Origin: Flammeovirga agarivorans
GTDB lineage: Bacteria > Bacteroidota > Bacteroidia > Cytophagales > Flammeovirgaceae
DNA: 64,000 nucleotides
NCBI RefSeq assembly: GCF_012641475.1
Contig: NZ_JABAIL010000003.1
Coordinates: 62,001 to 126,000 of the forward strand
Reading direction: 5' to 3'
The notes under the pieces were generated by a model. That model did not search any database. It worked only from the letters and a program-made list of their open reading frames with translations, and was not told the origin of the DNA. This document shows, in pieces, positions 8,865-17,296 of this stretch (the stretch's first letter is position 1; each line of letters starts with the position of its first letter). The position numbers and the translations under genes were made by a program.

Positions 8865-9433
8865 TAGATAGCATCAAAGCTTATATTACATTAGATCAAG
8901 AAGAACTTTCTATTTTAGAAGAGTCTCTATCCATCAAACAGTATACAAAAAAAGAAGTCATTTTTAGCGAGGGCCAAGTAGCCAATGAGCTTTACTTTGT
9001 TACTAAAGGCTGTGTACGACTATTTTATAATGTAGAGGGAATCGACAAAACAGCTTTTTTCTATACTGAAGGACAATTTATCTGTGCTGGCGAAAGTTTT
9101 ACCTTTGGAACGCCTGCTTTGGAAAGTTATCAAGCCATTGAACCTACAGAGTTGATTATTTTTACTAAATCTGATATTGAAAAACTAACTCGCCTAGTTC
9201 CAAAAATGGAAGTGATTGCAAGAGTGGCGGTAGAAAATGAATTAATTACAAGTCAGAAAATCATTGCTTCTTTTGTCACCAAATCTGCTAAAGAAAGATA
9301 TCGTGATTTACTAAATACTCAAAAAGAATTATTCCAAAGAGTTCCACAACAATTTATTGCTTCCTTCTTGGGTGTATCTCCTGAGACCTTAAGTAGAATA
9401 AAAGCTAGAGTTCACAAAGAAGACCTTTCTTGA
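8852..9433 (+). CDS. Crp/Fnr family transcriptional regulator
   Basis: This 193-residue protein has a cyclic-nucleotide-binding-type beta-roll (about 15-115; VIFSEGQVANELYFVTKGCVRLFY) and a C-terminal helix-turn-helix (about 164-187; PQQFIASFLGVSPETLSRIKARV). The typical PRSExA cAMP motif and Fnr cysteines are not visible, so the signal is unknown. Its start overlaps the WYL gene by 13 bp, indicating translational coupling. A 16-bp perfect palindrome covers its stop codon and precedes the SDR gene, so the SDR gene is the probable target, as in many Bacteroidota regulator/target pairs. A functional link to RNA repair cannot be excluded because of the overlap. Confidence 0.85.
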   Translation: MQRLIDSIKAYITLDQEELSILEESLSIKQYTKKEVIFSEGQVANELYFVTKGCVRLFYNVEGIDKTAFFYTEGQFICAGESFTFGTPALESYQAIEPTELIIFTKSDIEKLTRLVPKMEVIARVAVENELITSQKIIASFVTKSAKERYRDLLNTQKELFQRVPQQFIASFLGVSPETLSRIKARVHKEDLS

Positions 9434-9444
9434 CGATCGTCAAG
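9429..9444. promoter_or_regulatory. 16-bp perfect palindrome, candidate Crp-family operator
   Basis: CTTGACGATCGTCAAG reads identically on both strands. It overlaps the stop codon of the Crp/Fnr gene and lies 54 bp before the SDR start. The half-site TTGAC/GTCAA resembles Crp-Fnr-type dimeric operators, so autoregulated control of the SDR gene is likely but not shown. Confidence 0.5.
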
Positions 9445-9497
9445 AGAATTCTAATCTGCTGCCTGTACCTTTAAAATATCATTAAATAACAAAGAAA

Positions 9498-10349
9498 ATG
9501 AAGCATGTATTAGTAGCAGGTGCAACCGGTTATCTTGGGCAGTACCTTGTCAAAGAACTTAAAAACAAAGGTTTTTGGGTTAGAGTTTTGATCCGCAAAG
9601 AAAGTCAAAAAAGCCTTTTTGAACAGGTAGATGATTTTTACGTTGGTGAAATCACAAAACCTGAAAGTATCCAAGACTTAACTCAAAATATTGACTGGGT
9701 AATTTCAACGATTGGAATCACCCGTCAGAAAGATGGTCTCACTTATATGGATGTCGATTACCAAGGCAATGCCAACTTATTAGCGTTAGCAAAAAAAGAT
9801 AAGGTAGAGAAGTTTCAGTACATTTCTGCTCTTAACGGTGACCGATTGAAACATCTAAAAATCTTCGAAGCCAAAGAGAAGTTTGTAGATGAGTTAAAAC
9901 AATCTGGTTTATCGTATTCCATTGTAAGACCTTGCGGGTTCTTTTCAGACATGAAAGATTTTCTTGATATGGCAAAAAGCGGTAGAGTTTATCTTTTCGG
10001 TGACGGAAACTTAAAAATGAATCCGATTCACGGTGAAGACCTTGCAAAAGTATGTTTGCAACTGATACAAGGAGAAAACAAAGAATCCACAGTTGGTGGA
10101 CCCGATATATTTACTCAAAATGATATTGCTACTTTAGCATTGCAAGCATGGGGTAATCCTATTAAAATCAGTCACCTGCCTGATGCAATAAGAAAACTTA
10201 CCATCTGGTTATTAAGAACATTTACATCATCAAAAACATATGGCCCATTTGAGTTTTTCTTAACTGCAATGGCCTTAGACAATGTAGCTGATGTGTATGG
10301 AGATCATCAACTTGAAATTTACTTTAATAACAATACATATAACAGTTAA
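9498..10349 (+). CDS. NAD(P)-binding SDR / NmrA-like oxidoreductase
   Basis: An N-terminal Rossmann motif (VAGATGYLGQYLVKEL) and the atypical-SDR pattern of a 283-residue protein are clear. The region DVDYQGNANLLALAKK and SIVRPCGFF match NAD(P)H-binding NmrA/DUF2867-like proteins. Such proteins act as reductases, isomerases or redox sensors; the substrate is unknown. There is no signal peptide, so it is cytoplasmic. It follows the Crp/Fnr gene by 64 bp with a palindrome between. Its 3' end overlaps the convergent downstream membrane-protein gene by 4 bp. Confidence 0.8.
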   Translation: MKHVLVAGATGYLGQYLVKELKNKGFWVRVLIRKESQKSLFEQVDDFYVGEITKPESIQDLTQNIDWVISTIGITRQKDGLTYMDVDYQGNANLLALAKKDKVEKFQYISALNGDRLKHLKIFEAKEKFVDELKQSGLSYSIVRPCGFFSDMKDFLDMAKSGRVYLFGDGNLKMNPIHGEDLAKVCLQLIQGENKESTVGGPDIFTQNDIATLALQAWGNPIKISHLPDAIRKLTIWLLRTFTSSKTYGPFEFFLTAMALDNVADVYGDHQLEIYFNNNTYNS

Positions 10350-11578
10350 ATATTCTTTGTAGACCAAAATCGATCCATCTCAATGTGTTCTTTCAATGAA
10401 TATTGACAGTATTCGATATAAAAAATATTTGATATTATTGAGCTCATTATTCTAGATATTTTAATCCAGTTTTCATAGGATTTTATAGTAATGAAAATTA
10501 GAATAAATAATGACATAAAGTATTTAAATAGTGTGAATAATGAAGATCTTGTTAGATCATCAATCAAAGGTTCGTTTCTTGTATTCTCTTCTAAAATATA
10601 ATCACAAATTTCTTTGAATAGTGTTTTGTTTGTAATAGAATTAATTTGAATAAAATCAAAATATATATCCGAAAAAAATGAAAAAGCTAAAACAAAAGAA
10701 GGTAAAAAAGAAAAAACAAAAGTAATAAAATCTTCTTCTTTCTTTGTTTTTATTTTTGAAAAAAGAATTAAAAATTTAGAAGGAAGTAGCTCAATTATTG
10801 AATATGTCTCAGATTTTAACTCTTCAATTATTAAATTCAACTGTTTTTCTTGTTTATTTTTTTTATTTAGAAGGTTACTTTTTACTATTGTTACATCATC
10901 ATTGTTTTGTATTGAATATTTCCGTTTAAAAGAAATTAATTCATGATTTTCAGAATGATTTGATTCTATTTGTTCTATTAAGAATAGTTCTTTTATTATT
11001 TCTTTATTATTTCCCCATAAAATATGAGCTTCCTCATCTTGAGGTTTCGCTGTTAAAGGGTATATTAATTGAGTTAAAATATTTTTTTCTTTCAGAATAG
11101 TCTTCGAGTACCAAAAATTTAATAGAAGAAAAACAATTGACGAAATAAAAGTAAGGTCCCTTGCTGAAAATGAAATATTAATTATTGGAACTTTAACAGT
11201 ATCAAACTCTTTAATTTTTTGTGTTTTTAAAATATTTATCTCTTTTTCTTCTTTTGAAATATTGCTTTCATATTTATAATCTGAATATTCACCAATAGAA
11301 TTTATATTATTCAATGGCTTACCTTGATTTAAAATTTCAAATTTTTGATTAAAGAAATTCTTATTATGATCAGAGAATTTCAATTTTAAAATATTGTTCT
11401 CTCTAACTTCTATTCTTATATTATTTCCACTATAAATATGATTAATAACTCCAATAAATATTATCAATGAGAACAAGCTCATTATAATCCAACTCTGTCT
11501 TGAATTATTGGATTTTTCATTCAATGTTTTTAAAAGTTCAGATGTTCTATAAGAGAGATCTATTTTTAGCTTAGTCAT
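10346..11578 (-). CDS. Hypothetical multi-pass membrane protein
   Basis: I do not recognise a family. The 410-residue protein has four hydrophobic segments: about 29-50 (IIMSLFSLIIFIGVI), 134-152 (FISSIVFLLLNFWY), 285-310 and 350-372. Between the first two lies a soluble loop rich in Asn, Lys and Ile, and a charged helical stretch separates segments 2 and 3. The coding sequence is visibly more A+T-rich than its neighbours and uses many Asn/Lys/Ile AT-rich codons, which may reflect horizontal acquisition. It is convergent with the SDR gene (4-bp overlap) and stands alone on its strand before a Crp/Fnr gene. Confidence 0.65.
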   Translation of the reverse strand: MTKLKIDLSYRTSELLKTLNEKSNNSRQSWIIMSLFSLIIFIGVINHIYSGNNIRIEVRENNILKLKFSDHNKNFFNQKFEILNQGKPLNNINSIGEYSDYKYESNISKEEKEINILKTQKIKEFDTVKVPIINISFSARDLTFISSIVFLLLNFWYSKTILKEKNILTQLIYPLTAKPQDEEAHILWGNNKEIIKELFLIEQIESNHSENHELISFKRKYSIQNNDDVTIVKSNLLNKKNKQEKQLNLIIEELKSETYSIIELLPSKFLILFSKIKTKKEEDFITFVFSFLPSFVLAFSFFSDIYFDFIQINSITNKTLFKEICDYILEENTRNEPLIDDLTRSSLFTLFKYFMSLFILIFITIKSYENWIKISRIMSSIISNIFYIEYCQYSLKEHIEMDRFWSTKNI

Positions 11579-11684
11579 TGCTATTAAGTTTGTTAATTTA
11601 TATCATAACGTCCGATCAAACACACATTATAAATATAATTAATACAATCAAAAATTTAAAATTTTATTATAAATCCTATAGTAT

Positions 11685-12257
11685 TTAATAATTAATTCTA
11701 ACTTTCTTCAATGCTCGATTCAAACTTCTTATTGTCACACCTAAATAAGAAGCCATGTTCTCTTTGGATAATGGTACTTCCTGCTTTGCTTGAAGTTCTA
11801 ATAGTTTACCTAAACTATGTTCTATTGTATAAAGTTGTTGAAATGATGCTCTACTTGATGTATTGATAATTCTTTCTGCAAAAACATCTAGCAGCAAATT
11901 ATTCAGAGCAAGATCCGTCTTCACTAATTCTGAAAAGTAATCATAGGCAATTGCATAAACAGAAACATCAGTAATTGCTTGAATGCTACATAGACATTTT
12001 ATTTTCTTGATAAACTCAATTTCTCCGACGATTTCACCACTACCTAAAAACTCTAAAATATATTCTTTATCATTATCTTCAGTAAAAAAACACTTTGTAA
12101 TCCCTTCTTTGATGAAAATTACTTTGGTCGGTTTTTCGTCCTGACTAAACAAAAAATCTCCTTTACGATAGTGTTTTACAAGAATCTTATCCTTTCTATT
12201 TTCTTGTTCATAGAGACGTTGTATATAGGTTAAAAATGTCTGGTTTTTCCTTAGCAT
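11685..12257 (-). CDS. Crp/Fnr family transcriptional regulator
   Basis: The 190-residue protein has a beta-roll effector domain (about 25-115; GDFLFSQDEKPTKVIFIKEGITKCFF and LGSGEIVGEIEFI) and a C-terminal helix-turn-helix (about 160-185; SKENMASYLGVTIRSLNRALKKV). The region 84-90 contains KIKCLCSI, but no Fe-S cluster pattern as in Fnr. It is divergent from a HAD-hydrolase gene. The 81-bp spacer holds the 12-bp palindrome GGACAAATGTCC close to its own start, a likely autoregulatory operator. Confidence 0.83.
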   Translation of the reverse strand: MLRKNQTFLTYIQRLYEQENRKDKILVKHYRKGDFLFSQDEKPTKVIFIKEGITKCFFTEDNDKEYILEFLGSGEIVGEIEFIKKIKCLCSIQAITDVSVYAIAYDYFSELVKTDLALNNLLLDVFAERIINTSSRASFQQLYTIEHSLGKLLELQAKQEVPLSKENMASYLGVTIRSLNRALKKVRINY

Positions 12258-12267
12258 AAATTAGGTG

Positions 12268-12279
12268 GGACAAATGTCC
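12268..12279. promoter_or_regulatory. Palindrome GGACAAATGTCC between divergent Crp and HAD genes
   Basis: The 12-bp perfect palindrome lies 10 bp before the Crp/Fnr start codon and about 60 bp before the HAD gene. It is a candidate binding site of the adjacent Crp-family protein. A TAATTTTG sequence at 12303-12310 fits the Bacteroidota -7 consensus TAnnTTTG for the HAD gene. Confidence 0.5.
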
Positions 12280-12338
12280 TTTTATAGATTTTCTCTTCTA
12301 TTTAATTTTGTATTTTTAAAAAAGATAAACATAAAGAA

Positions 12339-13031
12339 ATGAAAAACAATATTAAAACCATAGCATTTGATGCTGACGATACATTGTGGGTCAATGAGAC
12401 GTATTTTCAGGAAGCTGAAAAGCAATTTGCAGAATTATTAAAAGATTACCTTCCATTACAAGAAGTCTCTAAGGAGTTATTTCAGACAGAAATCAAAAAT
12501 TTACCATTATACGGTTATGGAGTAAAGGGATTTATGCTGTGTATGATTGAAACAGCCAATAGAGTATCCAATAACACCATCTCACCTACTGTAATCAATA
12601 AAATTTTAGAAATAGGAAACGAGCTTATCCTCCAACCTATCGATGTACTTGATGGAGTAATTACTACTTTAGATGCCTTAAAAGATGATTACAGATTGAT
12701 TGTAGCTACAAAAGGTGATCTTTTAGACCAAGAACGTAAATTGAAAAACTCAGGATTGGAACATTATTTCCATCACATTGAAATCATGAGTGATAAAAAA
12801 GTAATGGATTACCAAAAACTTATTCATCACTTAGATAGCAAACCTGAAGAGTTTTTGATGATTGGTAACTCAGTAAAATCAGATATTCTTCCAGTATTGG
12901 AGCTAGGGGGTTATGCAGCACATGTACCATTCCATACAACATGGGCGCATGAAAAGCATGAGGAAGATATACAAAACCCTCACTTCACAAAGTTACAAGC
13001 TATCAATGAAATCGTTAGTATTTTAAAATAG
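12339..13031 (+). CDS. HAD family hydrolase
   Basis: All four HAD motifs can be seen in this 230-residue protein. Motif I is FDADDTLW (Asp11 nucleophile, Asp13 acid/base), motif II is VATKGD, a lysine follows around KKVMDYQKLI, and motif IV is GNSVKSDI. The helical cap (about 20-95) is of C1 type. HADs of this form dephosphorylate small metabolites such as sugar phosphates or nucleotides; the substrate is not predictable. It is divergent from a Crp/Fnr gene that may regulate it and ends at a strong terminator. Confidence 0.87.
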   Translation: MKNNIKTIAFDADDTLWVNETYFQEAEKQFAELLKDYLPLQEVSKELFQTEIKNLPLYGYGVKGFMLCMIETANRVSNNTISPTVINKILEIGNELILQPIDVLDGVITTLDALKDDYRLIVATKGDLLDQERKLKNSGLEHYFHHIEIMSDKKVMDYQKLIHHLDSKPEEFLMIGNSVKSDILPVLELGGYAAHVPFHTTWAHEKHEEDIQNPHFTKLQAINEIVSILK

Positions 13032-13036
13032 ATAGC

Positions 13037-13080
13037 AAAAAAGTCTCTCAATAAGGTAAATCCTCATGAGAGACTTTTTT
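13037..13080. terminator. Bidirectional intrinsic terminator
   Basis: The arms AAAAAAGTCTCTCA (13037-13050) and TGAGAGACTTTTTT (13067-13080) form a 14-bp stem with A- and T-tracts on both sides. It serves the HAD gene and the convergent AraC-family gene, whose stop codon begins inside the T-tract. Confidence 0.88.
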
Positions 13081-14056
13081 ATTTCTTATCCCTTAAATCA
13101 GATGGTGGATATCCATAGTATTTTTTAAATACTTTACTCATATGAGCGATATGGCTAAAGTTTAAATCAAATGCTATTTCCGTCAAGCTTTTATCAGTAT
13201 AGGTTATCTGCCTAAAAACCTCTTCTACTTTTTGTTGATTATAAAACTGAAGTACTGGCTGATCAAATATGGATTTAAAAATACGATTCAACTTAGAAAC
13301 ACTCATGCCATATTCATCGCTTAGTTCTGTTAAGTTGGGTTGTTCTGAAAAGTCCGATAAATAGGTATTCTTTAGTCGAACCATTGCTTTCAGGTCTTCC
13401 GGATGGATATTCGTCTTTAATCTTGTCGACTCGTTTTCCATCTTCTCTATTATTGCCCCCATAATATCTGCAGACTTACTAAAAAATGTAATATGTCTAC
13501 GTCTTGACGGGTCAACATTGGCCATAATAGTCTTTACATAGTTCTCAATTTCTACATCAAGAGAAAAATATTGCAACCAAGGTGATTTGTCATCAAAAAG
13601 AGTTTTGAGTTTAAAATCTGGGTTGGGGGAATTAAAGCTATTGAAAAGATCTAATGAAAAGCGGATCGTTACCCATTGACAGTCAATATTATTAGGAAAC
13701 TCTAACTCAAACTCCTGACTAGAATTATATATGTATATGCCAAGGTTATTAAAGTTGGTACTCTGTCCTTTTCTATAAAATTCACCAGTACATCCTATAC
13801 GAACAATGATATAATGCTTTTCCTCATTGGGAGTATATTGAGCAACTATAGGTTTCTTAGAATTGAGGTGAAAGATATCTACAAACATATCTCCTAAGAA
13901 GCGTATAGAATTGGCTTTCACCTGACACCAACTATTATTAATATTTAATTCTTCACCATCCCAAGTTCCACCTAACTCTTTGGCAATTATCTCATACCCT
14001 TTATGATGGTCTATATCACTGGTTGAAATGATGTACTTATCTTCCATAATCTGCAT
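13079..14056 (-). CDS. AraC family transcriptional regulator
   Basis: The 325-residue protein ends in a double helix-turn-helix AraC/XylS domain (about 225-325; LTELSDEYGMSVSKLNRIFKSI and SLTEIAFDLNFSHIAHMSKVFKKYYGYPPSDLR). The N-terminal 200 residues are a ligand-sensing region without a recognisable cupin motif. It is divergent from the first C45 hydrolase gene, so it is the best candidate to control the duplicated upstream element that precedes both C45 paralogues. The ORF start at 14056 could also be the second Met (MEDKYII), three codons later. Confidence 0.87.
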   Translation of the reverse strand: MQIMEDKYIISTSDIDHHKGYEIIAKELGGTWDGEELNINNSWCQVKANSIRFLGDMFVDIFHLNSKKPIVAQYTPNEEKHYIIVRIGCTGEFYRKGQSTNFNNLGIYIYNSSQEFELEFPNNIDCQWVTIRFSLDLFNSFNSPNPDFKLKTLFDDKSPWLQYFSLDVEIENYVKTIMANVDPSRRRHITFFSKSADIMGAIIEKMENESTRLKTNIHPEDLKAMVRLKNTYLSDFSEQPNLTELSDEYGMSVSKLNRIFKSIFDQPVLQFYNQQKVEEVFRQITYTDKSLTEIAFDLNFSHIAHMSKVFKKYYGYPPSDLRDKK

Positions 14057-14130
14057 TTTCTATTTATTCTAATATACAACGCTCCATTATTTTACACATC
14101 ATTTCATGAAAAAATCAAAAAAAATATGAA

Positions 14131-14240
14131 TTGACGATTTTTGACAACCGCTTAAAGAAAACGTACAAATCATTGCATAGGATAACGACGACATTTGTAA
14201 TGTAATCAATTGGGAAACACACTTAATCATCTCTTCCTAA
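14131..14240 (+). repeat. Upstream control region, copy 1 of a duplicated 110-bp element
   Basis: This block is about 87% identical by eye to 15901-16010. Each block ends exactly 43 nt before the start codon of a C45 hydrolase gene. It holds invariant TGACGATTTTTGACAACC, CTTAAAGAAAACGTACAAAT and GACATTTGTAATG. GACATTTG resembles the -7 consensus TAnnTTTG. It is a probable promoter with binding sites for the adjacent AraC protein. Confidence 0.75.
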
Positions 14241-14283
14241 ACTGTTTACAACAAAATATTTTATCATAAATAAATTCATAAAA

Positions 14284-15525
14284 ATGAAAAACTTAAAAAA
14301 TTACTTATTCGTTGTTATCGCATTTATCTTTTCTACAAATGTTATCGCTCAAAAAAGCATTACAGAAAATTTATCTGAATTGAATCTAAAAAGTGAATAC
14401 AAAGGAGGCAAGCTATATGAAGCCAATGGATTTTTAATTCCAGTAATTGAAGGTTCAAATGAGGAAATGGGAGAACAATATGGAGCCTTAATGAAAGAAG
14501 AAATGCAAAAAGCATATGACTTCTTAATTCAACCAGAATTGAAAGAAGGTAAACTCGATCAAGAAACGATTCAGTTCTGGGTAAATAGAGCATACGGAAC
14601 AGGCTCTCTTAGAACTAAACAATTTTATGATGGTGTGGCCAAAGGATCCGGTTGGTCTTTAAATGATGTTGTATTCTTAGATCAAATAATGGAATATGGT
14701 ATCTATTATGGTAAACTTCATTCATTTGCAGGTTGTACATCTATTGCGGCTTGGGGAGAAAATTCTAAAGATGGAGAAATGTACATCGGTCGTAATATGG
14801 ACTGGTCTGAAGCCTTTTTAAATTTCCCAACTGTACTTACTGTTAGAAAGCCTAACGATGGATCATACAAAATGGCAACTACAGGATGGCCTGGTATGTT
14901 CTGTGCTTTCACTGCAATGAACGAAGAAGGTGTTTATATTGATTTGCATGATGGTACAAGTATGGGTGGTTCTTTAGTATTCTTAGAGAGACCGTCGATC
15001 ATCAATACTCTAACTGACTTTATGAGTGAGTCGGCTTCATTAGATGCTTTAAAAGCAAAATTCAACGGAATGAATAACAGTACTTCTACCATCTTTACTA
15101 TTGCTGATAGTAAAAGTGCTGCTTCGATGGAATGTTCTTCATTAAACGGAAATAGAGTGCGCTTACCAAAAGGTGATGCGATTACAGTTGTAAATACTTT
15201 CTTAGTAGATGATTGGGGATTAGGTAAGAGAGAAACTGTAAGTAATTCGTTAAGAAGATACTCTAATATGGAAGATCGCTTAGCTGAAAGTAAAGGTAAA
15301 GTAGATGCTCAATACACAAGAGACCTAATGGATATTAGAATCTTCAATGAAGATGGTTCTTTCAAAGAAAATGGTGGGTCTACAAAGCCAGCATTACAGG
15401 ATGCAGACTTAACAGTATACCAAACAGTATTTGATATCCATAATCAAAAGGTTTGGATGAAAGTTCCTGTTCCAGAGTACTTTGCTGACTGGACTGAAAT
15501 CAACCTAAACGAATTATGGAAATAA
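14284..15525 (+). CDS. Exported C45-type Ntn-hydrolase / acyltransferase, copy 1
   Basis: The 413-residue protein has a signal peptide (residues 1-22, ending VIAQ). Its core fits the C45/AAT-like amide hydrolases, with a candidate nucleophile Cys151 in FAGCTSI followed by YIGRNMDWS (168-175), a typical Ntn-hydrolase arrangement in which autocleavage exposes the cysteine. Family members hydrolyse or transfer acyl groups of amides such as penicillin precursors and bile or N-acyl compounds. The substrate here is unknown. The protein should act in the periplasm. A close paralogue without signal peptide lies 0.5 kb downstream. The gene is divergent from an AraC regulator and ends at an intrinsic terminator. 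Confidence 0.8.
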   Translation: MKNLKNYLFVVIAFIFSTNVIAQKSITENLSELNLKSEYKGGKLYEANGFLIPVIEGSNEEMGEQYGALMKEEMQKAYDFLIQPELKEGKLDQETIQFWVNRAYGTGSLRTKQFYDGVAKGSGWSLNDVVFLDQIMEYGIYYGKLHSFAGCTSIAAWGENSKDGEMYIGRNMDWSEAFLNFPTVLTVRKPNDGSYKMATTGWPGMFCAFTAMNEEGVYIDLHDGTSMGGSLVFLERPSIINTLTDFMSESASLDALKAKFNGMNNSTSTIFTIADSKSAASMECSSLNGNRVRLPKGDAITVVNTFLVDDWGLGKRETVSNSLRRYSNMEDRLAESKGKVDAQYTRDLMDIRIFNEDGSFKENGGSTKPALQDADLTVYQTVFDIHNQKVWMKVPVPEYFADWTEINLNELWK

Positions 15526-15549
15526 AATAAATAGATTGATGGATAGAAG

Positions 15550-15577
15550 CGGGCCTCGAATTGAGGTCCGTTTTTTT
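15550..15577 (+). terminator. Intrinsic terminator after C45 copy 1
   Basis: The stem CGGGCCTC/GAGGTCCG (one G-T pair) has a 5-nt loop and is followed by seven T residues. It lies 25 bp after the stop codon. Confidence 0.88.
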
Positions 15578-15823
15578 ATACTAACTATTTTGTAAAAATA
15601 ATGATTAACGATAATACACAACTACTTGACGAAAAGGTATAACTAAATCATCTTTTAAAATCGGATATTTGTTGTGTAATAAGGAGAAACAATAGATAAA
15701 AACATCTCTAGTTTCATTTAGTATTTGATGATTAATATAATGTTCGAACTTCAATCATTTCCCTTAACTCTACATTGAATTCGGACGATTACAGTGAATC
15801 AAATCGTAGTTAAGATTGACTTG

Positions 15824-15853
15824 AACGGGCCCCTAAAAAGGCCCGTTTTTTTA
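15824..15853 (+). terminator. Orphan intrinsic terminator
   Basis: A perfect 8-bp stem AACGGGCC/GGCCCGTT with loop CCTAAAAA precedes a T-run. No coding gene lies directly upstream, so it implies either readthrough backup or an unannotated short transcript. Confidence 0.8.
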
Positions 15854-15900
15854 TATCAAAATTTTTAGGCTTTCTCCCTCTTAAAAAAAGAAAAAACACG

Positions 15901-16010
15901 ATGACGATTTTTGACAACCACTTAAAGAAAACGTACAAATCATTGCTTCAAAATACCCCGACATTTGTAATGTACTCAATTGGGGAAGACACTTAATCAA
16001 CTCTTCCTAA
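15901..16010 (+). repeat. Upstream control region, copy 2 of the duplicated 110-bp element
   Basis: It aligns without gaps to 14131-14240 with about 14 differences, mostly in one 15-bp patch at 15947-15959. It ends 43 nt before the ATG of the second C45 gene, the same distance as in copy 1. Conservation of the rest suggests selection on regulation. Confidence 0.75.
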
Positions 16011-16053
16011 GATCGATACAGAAATATTTTATCAATTTAAAAATTATAATACA

Positions 16054-17199
16054 ATGCAATTAGTAAAAGAATTCAAAGCGGGTAAACTTTATGTAGCAAA
16101 CAATTTTTTAGTACCAGTATTAGAAGGTTCTAACATTGAAATGGGTGAACAATACGGGGCATTAATGTTGGATGAAATGCAAAAAACATTTGATCTAGTA
16201 GTACAACCAGAAATTAACTCGGGACACTTGGACCAAGAAGCGATTGATCTTTGGGTAAATAGAGCATACGGAACTGGTTCTTTAAGAACAAAAGATTTTT
16301 ATGATGGTGTAGCTCTTGGTACAGGTTGGAGTCTAGAAAATGTAGTTCTTCTAGACCAAATTATGGAATATGGTATCTATAAAGAAAAACTTCACTCTTT
16401 TGCGGGTTGTACTTCTATCGTTTCTTATGGAGAACAATCAAAAGATGGCGGAATGTACATCGGACGTAACTTAGACTGGAGTCCTGCTTTTAATAAATTC
16501 CCTACCGTATTTACAGTTAGAAAACCTAACGATGGTTCTTACAAAATGGCTACTGCAGGCTGGCCAGGAATGTATTGTGCTTTTACTGCGATGAATGAAC
16601 ATGGAGTATACCTGGATGTTCATGATGGAACAAGCATGGGTGGTTCTTTAGTCTTTTTAGAAAGACCTTCGCTTCTCAACACTTTAACTGATATTTTAAG
16701 TGAGTCGAAAACACTAAAAGCAGTAAAAAGTAGATTTAATGGTATGGTCAATAGCCTTTCTATCATCTTTACCTTAGCAGACAAAACAGATGCAGCTTCT
16801 GTTGAAGGATCATCTTTTGGTGGCAATAGAGTACGTAATGCAAAAGAAGATACGTTAGTGGTTGCCAATTCATTTTTTAATGAAGATTGGGGACTAGGTT
16901 TAAGAGAAACAGTAAGTAACTCTATGAGACGTTTCTCTAATATGACTGATCGCTTGGCTGAACGTCGTGGTGAAGTGGATGCTAAAATCACAAGAGATTT
17001 AATGGACCTAAGATTATTTAATGAAGACGGTACATTTAAAGAAAATGGTGGTTGTACTAAACCCGCTTTACAAGATGCTGATCTTACCAACTATCAAACA
17101 GTATTTGATATCAATGAGCAAAAGGTGTGGATAAAAATTCCTGTTCCTGAATACTTTGCTGACTGGACTGAGATTGATTTAAAGAAATTGTGGAACTAA
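16054..17199 (+). CDS. C45-type Ntn-hydrolase / acyltransferase, copy 2, no signal peptide
   Basis: The 381-residue protein is closely similar over its whole length to the upstream paralogue. It keeps the candidate nucleophile (Cys119 in FAGCTSI) and the YIGRNLDWS motif. It starts at MQLVKEF, aligned to residue 33 of copy 1, so the signal peptide is missing and the protein should stay in the cytoplasm. No upstream in-frame signal sequence is seen. The preceding control region is duplicated too, so both genes probably respond to the same signal. A porin-like gene follows about 100 bp later, after a weak terminator. Confidence 0.8.
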   Translation: MQLVKEFKAGKLYVANNFLVPVLEGSNIEMGEQYGALMLDEMQKTFDLVVQPEINSGHLDQEAIDLWVNRAYGTGSLRTKDFYDGVALGTGWSLENVVLLDQIMEYGIYKEKLHSFAGCTSIVSYGEQSKDGGMYIGRNLDWSPAFNKFPTVFTVRKPNDGSYKMATAGWPGMYCAFTAMNEHGVYLDVHDGTSMGGSLVFLERPSLLNTLTDILSESKTLKAVKSRFNGMVNSLSIIFTLADKTDAASVEGSSFGGNRVRNAKEDTLVVANSFFNEDWGLGLRETVSNSMRRFSNMTDRLAERRGEVDAKITRDLMDLRLFNEDGTFKENGGCTKPALQDADLTNYQTVFDINEQKVWIKIPVPEYFADWTEIDLKKLWN

Positions 17200-17213
17200 T
17201 CACCCACCCATCC

Positions 17214-17257
17214 AAAAGTCTCGGTATTCTGAAAATGAATCCGGGACTTTCTTCTCT
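17214..17257 (+). terminator. Probable terminator after C45 copy 2
   Basis: The stem AAAAGTCTCGG/CCGGGACTTT, with one G-T pair and a loop of about 16 nt, is followed by a T-rich but broken tail. Partial readthrough into the porin gene is possible. Confidence 0.6.
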
Positions 17258-17296
17258 TATATAAAACTCTTATACATCTATTAATGTCAAACTAGA

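Larger units (their letters stand above)
15526..16053. other. 528-bp gap between the C45 paralogues
   Basis: The gap holds the terminator of copy 1, about 245 bp without a convincing reading frame, a second terminator at 15824-15853, and the second copy of the 110-bp control element. The 245-bp middle could encode a small RNA ending at the orphan terminator, or be the residue of a deleted gene copy. Confidence 0.6.
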
